DNA of 5,285 nucleotides from Bacillota bacterium. Its GTDB lineage: Bacteria; Bacillota; Clostridia; Oscillospirales; Butyricicoccaceae. Location: positions 1 through 5,285 of the forward strand of contig JAUZPW010000130.1 of the NCBI GenBank assembly GCA_030705725.1, in the 5' to 3' direction. A program made the translations under genes and the position numbers. Position 1 is the first letter of the stretch; each line of letters begins with the position of its first letter. Shown piece after piece: positions 1 to 3,801 of this stretch. Under the pieces are notes generated by a model. That model was given only the letters and a program-made list of their open reading frames with translations, was not told the DNA's origin and searched no databases.

Positions 1-504
1 TCCCCGAAGGAACTTTTTGAGATAATAAACCGCAGCGCTCGTATTTTGTGTATTCCGATAGAGGAAAAGGGCGCTAAGGAAATAGCGCTGCGCTCGAGAG
101 GCACGCCCCGCATAGCAAACCGTCTGTTAAAGCGCGTGCGAGATTTTGCCCAGGTCAAGGGCGACGGCAGAATTACCGGGGAAATTGCAGATCTTGCGCT
201 GACGGCGCTTGAGATTGATAAGCTGGGGCTCGATTCTATAGACCGCAGGATGCTCGAAAGTATTATAAGAAATTTTGCGGGCGGCCCGGTTGGCCTGGAC
301 ACTCTGGCCGCGACAATCGGCGAAGAGTCGGTTACTCTCGAGGACGTTTACGAGCCATACCTCCTGCAGATCGGTTTTTTAAACCGCACGCCGCGCGGAA
401 GATGCGTGACTGCACAGGCCTATGAGCATCTTCACGTCGAGCTGCCGGAATACATGTCGCAGCAGAAAAAAAATTTCCCCGAACAGCAAAAAATGGATAT
501 TTAG
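1..504 (+). CDS. ruvB: Holliday junction branch migration ATPase RuvB, C-terminal part (5' truncated by window)
   Basis: RuvB is the hexameric AAA+ motor that, with RuvA, drives branch migration of Holliday junctions in recombinational repair. Here 167 codons are open from base 1 in frame 1, with no start codon needed: the reading continues upstream of the window. What is seen is the last part of the AAA+ module and the winged-helix domain. The family-typical segment RGTPRIANRLL (fragment residues about 33-43) contains the sensor-2 arginine. It is followed by RVRDFA, then GGPVGLDTLAATIGEE and the closing YLLQIGFLNRTPRGR of the winged helix. Walker A and B motifs lie outside the window. Full RuvB is about 330-345 residues, so about half is present. 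After the winged helix there is a polar, Gln/Lys-rich tail of about 20 residues. The TTG at base 46 is an internal codon. The gene ends in TAG overlapping the glmM ribosome binding site. Identification is secure. Confidence 0.96.
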   Translation, partial: SPKELFEIINRSARILCIPIEEKGAKEIALRSRGTPRIANRLLKRVRDFAQVKGDGRITGEIADLALTALEIDKLGLDSIDRRMLESIIRNFAGGPVGLDTLAATIGEESVTLEDVYEPYLLQIGFLNRTPRGRCVTAQAYEHLHVELPEYMSQQKKNFPEQQKMDI

Positions 505-507
505 GAG
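503..507 (+). promoter_or_regulatory. Ribosome binding site of glmM (decides the start)
   Basis: AGGAG lies 8 bases upstream of TTG 516 and overlaps the ruvB stop codon (502-504). A GTG at 507 in the same frame would use the last base of this AGGAG as part of its start codon and would have no Shine-Dalgarno sequence of its own. The site therefore argues for TTG 516 as the glmM start. Confidence 0.8.
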
Positions 508-515
508 TGATTACA

Positions 516-1880
516 TTGGGAAAATATTTCGGTACGGACGGAATACGCGGCAGGGCGAACATCGAGCTTGACCCGATGCTTGCTTTTCATACCGGGCAGG
601 CGGCAGCGCATGTTTTATCATCAAAAAACGGACATAAAACGAAAATCCTGATAGGCAAGGATACGCGTATATCTTCCGATATGCTTGAAGCCGCGCTTGT
701 GGCGGGAATCTGCTCGATGGGCGTGGACGTAGAGCTCCTTGGAGTTATTACGACGCCGGCCGTGGCTTTTATGACGGTAAAGCACAAAGCCGACGCCGGA
801 ATAGTAATTTCCGCTTCTCACAACCCTTTCGAACATAACGGGATTAAAATTTTCGGCTCCATGGGCTATAAGCTGAACGACGACCTAGAGGAGCAAATCG
901 AGGGGCTTATTTCAAATCCCGAGCCGCTCAGAATGAAAACGCATCATGAAATCGGCCGCGTAATCCGCAACGAGGGCGCCGCCGCAGACGAATACGTGTC
1001 TTTTCTGGCCGGAACCATCGATGGCGATTTAAGCGGGCTTAAAATAGCGGTCGACTGCGCGAACGGAGCGTCCTGCAAAACCGCCGCAAAGCTTTTTAGT
1101 AAAGTAAACGCTGACTGTGAGATAAAATTTGACGAACCGGACGGCATTAATATAAACTCGGACTGCGGCTCTACGCATCTCAACAGCCTCAGACAAAGGG
1201 TTGTTTCGGGGGGCTTCGACGTGGGCGTCGCGTTCGACGGCGACGCGGACCGCTGCCTGATGGTCTGCGAAAACGGCGAAATACTGGACGGAGACCGCAT
1301 TATGGCGGCCTGCGCGCTCGAGATGAAGCGCGAAGGCAGGCTAAAAGGCGATACCTTTGTAGCGACGGTAATGTCGAATCTCGGTCTGCACGCATTCGCG
1401 AAAAGCGCAGGCATGCATGTGGTTTGCGCCGATGTGGGAGACCGCTTCGTGCTGGAGGAAATGCTGAAGGGCGGCTTTATACTTGGCGGAGAGCAGTCCG
1501 GACACGTTATTTTCCTTAACCATATAACGACCGGCGACGGCCAGCTTACGGCGCTTCAGTTTTTATCGCTGCTTAAAAAATCGGGGAAAAAAGCTTCGGA
1601 GTTTTTCAACATGATAGAGCAGTACCCGCAGGTGCTCACGAATGTCAAGGTCCCGAACGACATGAAGAAAGCGATTGCGTCAGAGGAAAAAGTCGCGGAG
1701 GTAATCCGCGAGGAGGAGAATGCGTTCGGCGAGGACGGAAGGATACTCGTCAGGCCGTCCGGAACCGAGTCGCTCGTTCGGATAATGGTTGAGGGAAAAG
1801 ACGAGGCACGCGTCAAAAATGCCGCAAAAAAAATCGCAGACGTGATTAATCGGGTAACTGAAGAAAAGAAAAAAATGTAA
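516..1880 (+). CDS. glmM: Phosphoglucosamine mutase GlmM
   Basis: GlmM interconverts glucosamine-6-phosphate and glucosamine-1-phosphate, feeding GlmU and UDP-GlcNAc for peptidoglycan; it is cytosolic. The TTG start gives 454 residues (usual 445-455) and the family N-terminus MGKYFGTDGIRG; GTG 507 would only add three residues. All four alpha-D-phosphohexomutase signatures are visible. SASHNP carries the phosphorylated serine at about residue 101, DGDADR (241-246) holds the three Mg-binding aspartates, GGEQSGH (Glu326, Ser328) recognises the sugar, and RPSGTE (413-418) binds phosphate. The residue after RPSGTE is Ser419 rather than the common Pro. The MGKYFGTDG start, the GEQSGH form and the length favour GlmM over phosphomannomutase or phosphoglucomutase. 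It follows ruvB by 11 bases, probably in one operon. The usual Bacillota neighbours cdaA, cdaR and glmS are not seen. GC by hand count of 1021-1380 is about 55%. Confidence 0.95.
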   Translation: MGKYFGTDGIRGRANIELDPMLAFHTGQAAAHVLSSKNGHKTKILIGKDTRISSDMLEAALVAGICSMGVDVELLGVITTPAVAFMTVKHKADAGIVISASHNPFEHNGIKIFGSMGYKLNDDLEEQIEGLISNPEPLRMKTHHEIGRVIRNEGAAADEYVSFLAGTIDGDLSGLKIAVDCANGASCKTAAKLFSKVNADCEIKFDEPDGININSDCGSTHLNSLRQRVVSGGFDVGVAFDGDADRCLMVCENGEILDGDRIMAACALEMKREGRLKGDTFVATVMSNLGLHAFAKSAGMHVVCADVGDRFVLEEMLKGGFILGGEQSGHVIFLNHITTGDGQLTALQFLSLLKKSGKKASEFFNMIEQYPQVLTNVKVPNDMKKAIASEEKVAEVIREEENAFGEDGRILVRPSGTESLVRIMVEGKDEARVKNAAKKIADVINRVTEEKKKM

Positions 1881-1897
1881 AAAATTATTTTTTACAT
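1875..1897. repeat. Perfect 23-base AT-rich palindrome at the end of glmM
   Basis: ATGTAAAAAAT (1875-1885), one T (1886) and ATTTTTTACAT (1887-1897) form an inverted repeat with 11-base perfect arms; the glmM stop codon (1878-1880) is inside it. A further TGTAAAAAA copy in the left-arm orientation follows at 1907-1915. It could be a weak terminator hairpin for ruvB-glmM, but it has almost no G:C pairs and no clean T tract after the right arm. It could instead be a protein-binding site upstream of the sigma factor promoter. Both readings are inference; the symmetry is seen directly. Confidence 0.55.
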
Positions 1898-1929
1898 ATG
1901 TCAATTTGTAAAAAAATTTCCACATTTGC

Positions 1930-1958
1930 TTGACATTTTTGTATTGAGTGTATACAAT
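1930..1958 (+). promoter_or_regulatory. SigA-type promoter of the sigH-like gene
   Basis: TTGACA (1930-1935), a 17-base spacer and TACAAT (1953-1958) match the vegetative -35/-10 consensus at 11 of 12 positions with ideal spacing. Transcription would start near 1965, leaving a leader of about 44 bases before TTG 2009. The inverted repeat TTGTAT (1939-1944) / ATACAA (1952-1957) covers part of the spacer and most of the -10, so a bound repressor there would block the promoter. Confidence 0.8.
1939..1957. repeat. Inverted repeat over the sigH promoter, possible operator
   Basis: TTGTAT (1939-1944), a 7-base centre and ATACAA (1952-1957) are perfect 6-base arms spaced like a dimeric repressor site. 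The right arm overlaps the -10 element. No regulator gene for it lies in the window, and AT-rich promoter DNA can give such symmetry by chance. Confidence 0.35.
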
Positions 1959-2008
1959 TAAAGCTACATAAAGCGTTATATGTCTATCGAGCGGAGATTG
2001 ATGGCAAT

Positions 2009-2614
2009 TTGCATAAAACGGATACCGATGAAGTTTTATTAAAACTGGCGCGGAAAGGTTCAAAAGAAAGTGAAGAAGAACTGATTCGCAGGTATTCAAG
2101 AATGGTTCGTTCGTTCGCCAGGCCTTATTTTCTGGCCGGCGGGGACAGTGAAGACCTGATTCAGGAAGGTATGATCGGCCTCCTTAAGGCGATCAGGGAA
2201 TACGATCCTGAAAAACAGGCAAGCTTTAATACCTTTGCAACTATCTGTGTCAAACGGCAGCTAATTTCGGCAATACGAAACGCAAACCGGTTAAAACACA
2301 GCCCACTTAATAATTATGTATCCCTTGGGGAACCTCTTTTTAATGACAACGCAGGAGCAGGCTATTTGATTAATGCGCAAGCTTATGAGCCGGATGACCT
2401 TTTTGAGAAACAGGATGAGACCCTGAATCTTAAATTGGTGCTTTCAGATCTGCTGTCAGTTTTCGAGGCGAAAGTTCTGGATTGTTACCTTTCGGGTAAA
2501 ACTCTGAATGAAATTTCCAAGGAGTTGGGAAAATCCGGAAAATCAATTGACAATGCCATTCAGCGGGTTAAACGTAAGCTGGAGGGCGCAATAAGCATCA
2601 GCGACAGCAGGTAA
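2009..2614 (+). CDS. sigH: SigH-family (Spo0H-like) RNA polymerase sigma factor
   Basis: This is a sigma-70 family factor of 201 residues that resembles the Bacillota sporulation/stationary-phase factor SigH. Region 2 runs from about residue 8 to 95. It contains RPYFLAGGDSEDLIQEGMIG (about 38-57, core-binding region 2.2), then the FNTFATICVKRQLISAIRNA stretch (73-92) for -10 recognition, and the RLKHSPLNNYVSL linker start typical of SigH. Region 4 (about 143-192) ends in a helix-turn-helix with KSIDNAIQRVKRKLE (178-192), the SigH signature. The start is TTG 2009: no ATG, GTG or TTG occurs in frame between the promoter and it, and the next ATG (2102) would remove conserved residues. GGAG at 1993-1996 is 12 bases upstream, rather far. 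GC by hand count of 2041-2580 is about 44%, against about 55% in glmM. The canonical sigH neighbours (rlmB, rpmG, secE, nusG) are absent, so a paralogue is possible. Confidence 0.88.
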   Translation: MHKTDTDEVLLKLARKGSKESEEELIRRYSRMVRSFARPYFLAGGDSEDLIQEGMIGLLKAIREYDPEKQASFNTFATICVKRQLISAIRNANRLKHSPLNNYVSLGEPLFNDNAGAGYLINAQAYEPDDLFEKQDETLNLKLVLSDLLSVFEAKVLDCYLSGKTLNEISKELGKSGKSIDNAIQRVKRKLEGAISISDSR

Positions 2615-2665
2615 TCCTGTGCGCATATATCAAGCCTATCTATTTGGAGGGCATTATTAGTCAAA

Positions 2666-2672
2666 GAGAGGG
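2666..2672 (+). promoter_or_regulatory. Ribosome binding site of the zinc-ribbon gene
   Basis: GAGAGGG ends 7 bases before ATG 2680 and supports that start. A longer reading from TTG 2644 is open in frame, but the residues it would add do not resemble the family N-terminus (MYEDKTLVCKECG). GGAGG at 2646-2650 has no start codon at proper distance behind it. Confidence 0.65.
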
Positions 2673-2679
2673 AATAAGC

Positions 2680-2958
2680 ATGTACGAAGACAAGACCCTA
2701 GTATGCAAAGAATGCGGAGCCGAATTTGTGTTTACCGCCGGTGAGCAGGAGTTCTACGCTGAGCGCGGCTTTATGAACGAGCCCCAGCGCTGTAAGACCT
2801 GCAGAGACGCAAGGAAAAACTCAATGAGAGGCCCCAGGGAATTCTTTACCGCAACCTGCGCTGCCTGCGGCGGAGAGGCGAAAGTGCCTTTCGAGCCCAA
2901 AACTGACAGACCGGTCTATTGCAGCGATTGCTTTGCGAAGATGAAAGAAAACGGCTAA
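2680..2958 (+). CDS. Small zinc-ribbon protein with two CxxC...CxxC modules
   Basis: This 92-residue cytosolic protein of unknown function has eight cysteines arranged as two zinc-binding modules. The first pairs C9/C12 with C38/C41, around a conserved FVFTAGEQEFYAERGF segment as in the probable zinc-ribbon family common in Clostridia. The second pairs C60/C63 with C81/C84, separated by exactly 17 residues, matching the CxxC-x17-CxxC type with the PVYCSDCF ending. There is no signal peptide or membrane segment, and the C-terminus is Lys-rich. The 65-base gap from sigH holds no terminator or clear promoter, so it is probably read from the sigH promoter; the terminator at 2971-3001 ends the unit. 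Family members have been seen by annotation in many Bacillota, but I know of no established role. Nucleic-acid or protein binding is only a guess from the zinc-ribbon fold. Confidence 0.88.
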   Translation: MYEDKTLVCKECGAEFVFTAGEQEFYAERGFMNEPQRCKTCRDARKNSMRGPREFFTATCAACGGEAKVPFEPKTDRPVYCSDCFAKMKENG

Positions 2959-2970
2959 GTGACTAGTGAG

Positions 2971-3001
2971 AAAGCACCCGCACATGCGGGTGCTTTTTTT
3001 T
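2971..3001 (+). terminator. Intrinsic terminator after the sigH/zinc-ribbon unit
   Basis: AAAGCACCCGC (2971-2981), loop ACAT and GCGGGTGCTTT (2986-2996) form a perfect 11-base-pair GC-rich stem followed by an unbroken T tract (2994-3001). It starts 12 bases after the zinc-ribbon stop codon. Read on the minus strand, the same hairpin lies 34 bases beyond the corrinoid-protein stop but is followed by only three T. It may serve that convergent gene weakly; no other terminator for it is visible in 2959-3034. Confidence 0.93.
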
Positions 3002-3034
3002 ACGCCGCCAAAAGCCGCGGACTGAAATAATCCC

Positions 3035-3670
3035 TTAAACGATAGCCGAAAAAGCGGCCTCAGCCGCGGAAGCCGCGTCCGGAGTATATATATCGGCGTT
3101 TATAGCGTCACAATATTGCTGCGTCACCGGGGCGCCGCCGATCATGACCTTGATCTTCTCCGAAAGGTTTTCGCTTTTTATAAGCTCGACTACTTTTTTC
3201 ATTTCGGGCATCGTTGTAGTCAGAAGGGCGGAGCAGCCGATAACGGCGGCACCGTTTTCAAGAGCCGCCGAAACGAACTTTTCGGCTGAAACATCGACAC
3301 CGAGATCGACTACGTCAAGGCCTTTGCCTTCCATCATCATTTTGACGAGATTCTTACCGATGTCGTGAAGATCGCCCTTGACCGTTCCGAGAACCACCGT
3401 TCCCTTGGGCTTGACGTCGCTGGCCACGAGATATGGGCGAAGCTGCGCCATACCGGCTTTCATGGCTTTTGCGGCCATCAGAACGTGCGGGATAAAAAGC
3501 TCGCCGGACTTAAATTTCCCACCCACCGTATCCATTGCGGGAAGCATTGCCTCCTCCAGAATGCTGCGGGCCGAAACGCCGTCTTCAAGCGCTGCGACGA
3601 TAAGGTCAGATACGCTCTTCTCTCTGCCTTTCTGAACAGAGCCGTTAATGTCGTCTAAAATACCGGTCAT
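3035..3670 (-). CDS. Methyltransferase cognate corrinoid (B12-binding) protein
   Basis: This cytosolic corrinoid protein of 211 residues belongs to the MtaC/MtbC/MttC type, which shuttles a methyl group between a substrate methyltransferase and an acceptor methyltransferase. The N-terminal four-helix cap (about 1-85) shows the family pattern LPAM..VG..F..GE.FIPHVLMAAKAM (43-70). The Rossmann-like B12 domain (about 89-211) has DLHDIG (100-105), where His102 is the lower axial cobalt ligand. It also has SAL (147-149) and IGGAPV (177-182), the other parts of the base-on corrinoid motif. Length matches the family (about 205-220). The start is ATG 3670; an ATG at 3688 would run through the ribosome binding site. 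Substrate (methanol, methylamines, betaine, aryl methyl ethers) cannot be read from this protein. No methyltransferase gene is adjacent in the window, and the 3' neighbour is convergent, so it appears monocistronic. The divergent RACo-like gene fits as its reactivator. Confidence 0.92.
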   Translation of the reverse strand: MTGILDDINGSVQKGREKSVSDLIVAALEDGVSARSILEEAMLPAMDTVGGKFKSGELFIPHVLMAAKAMKAGMAQLRPYLVASDVKPKGTVVLGTVKGDLHDIGKNLVKMMMEGKGLDVVDLGVDVSAEKFVSAALENGAAVIGCSALLTTTMPEMKKVVELIKSENLSEKIKVMIGGAPVTQQYCDAINADIYTPDAASAAEAAFSAIV

Positions 3671-3678
3671 ATGCAAAA

Positions 3679-3682
3679 CTCC
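3679..3682 (-). promoter_or_regulatory. Ribosome binding site of the corrinoid protein gene
   Basis: On the minus strand GGAG (3682 to 3679) stands 8 bases before ATG 3670. This selects that start over ATG 3688, which has no comparable site and would place GGAG inside the coding sequence. Confidence 0.7.
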
Positions 3683-3705
3683 AAACATTCAGATATATTA
3701 TTAAT

Positions 3706-3734
3706 ATTAAACCCTATATTTCCGCAAATCACAA
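3706..3734 (-). promoter_or_regulatory. Possible promoter of the corrinoid protein gene
   Basis: On the minus strand TTGTGA (3734 to 3729), a 17-base spacer and TTTAAT (3711 to 3706) match 4 of 6 and 5 of 6 consensus positions. The mismatch at the second -10 position weakens it. The start would be near 3699, about 29 bases before ATG 3670. The short palindrome ATATTA-T-TAATAT (3695-3707) covers the start point. Confidence 0.35.
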
Positions 3735-3742
3735 GAAGCATA

Positions 3743-3771
3743 TTGAATAAAACGGGCAATTTTAATATAAT
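3743..3771 (+). promoter_or_regulatory. SigA-type promoter of the activase gene
   Basis: TTGAAT (3743-3748), a 17-base spacer and a perfect TATAAT (3766-3771) lie in the 131-base divergent gap. Transcription would begin near 3778, giving a leader of about 24 bases to ATG 3802. Its -35 is 8 bases from the proposed -35 of the opposite promoter, so the two are back to back and one regulator could control both. The gap is too short, and shows no sign, of a cobalamin riboswitch. Confidence 0.7.
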
Positions 3772-3801
3772 TTTAGAAAAACCTTTAAGGAAAATAAAGC
3801 T

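Noticed and set aside
46..48. TTG as a start for a short RuvB
   Set aside because: The frame is open to base 1 with RuvB-like residues (RSARIL) upstream, so this codon is internal.
944..1414. 156-codon minus-strand open frame opposite glmM
   Set aside because: It is the antisense shadow of a conserved, intact glmM, is Ser/Pro-rich and has no recognisable family.
1899..1905. TGTCAAT as a Spo0A box upstream of sigH
   Set aside because: It matches TGTCGAA at only 5 of 7 bases in AT-rich sequence, too weak to claim.
1680..2099. 139-codon minus-strand open frame across the glmM end and the sigH promoter
   Set aside because: It covers two real genes and their AT-rich gap, and its translation is low-complexity with no family resemblance.
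3365..3658. Plus-strand open frames opposite the corrinoid protein gene
   Set aside because: They lie antisense to a gene with a complete corrinoid-binding motif and show no ribosome binding site or family match.
3671..3801. Cobalamin riboswitch between the corrinoid and activase genes
   Set aside because: The gap is 131 bases, nearly all AT, with no B12-box-like element or stable multi-helix fold, and each leader would be only about 25-30 bases.
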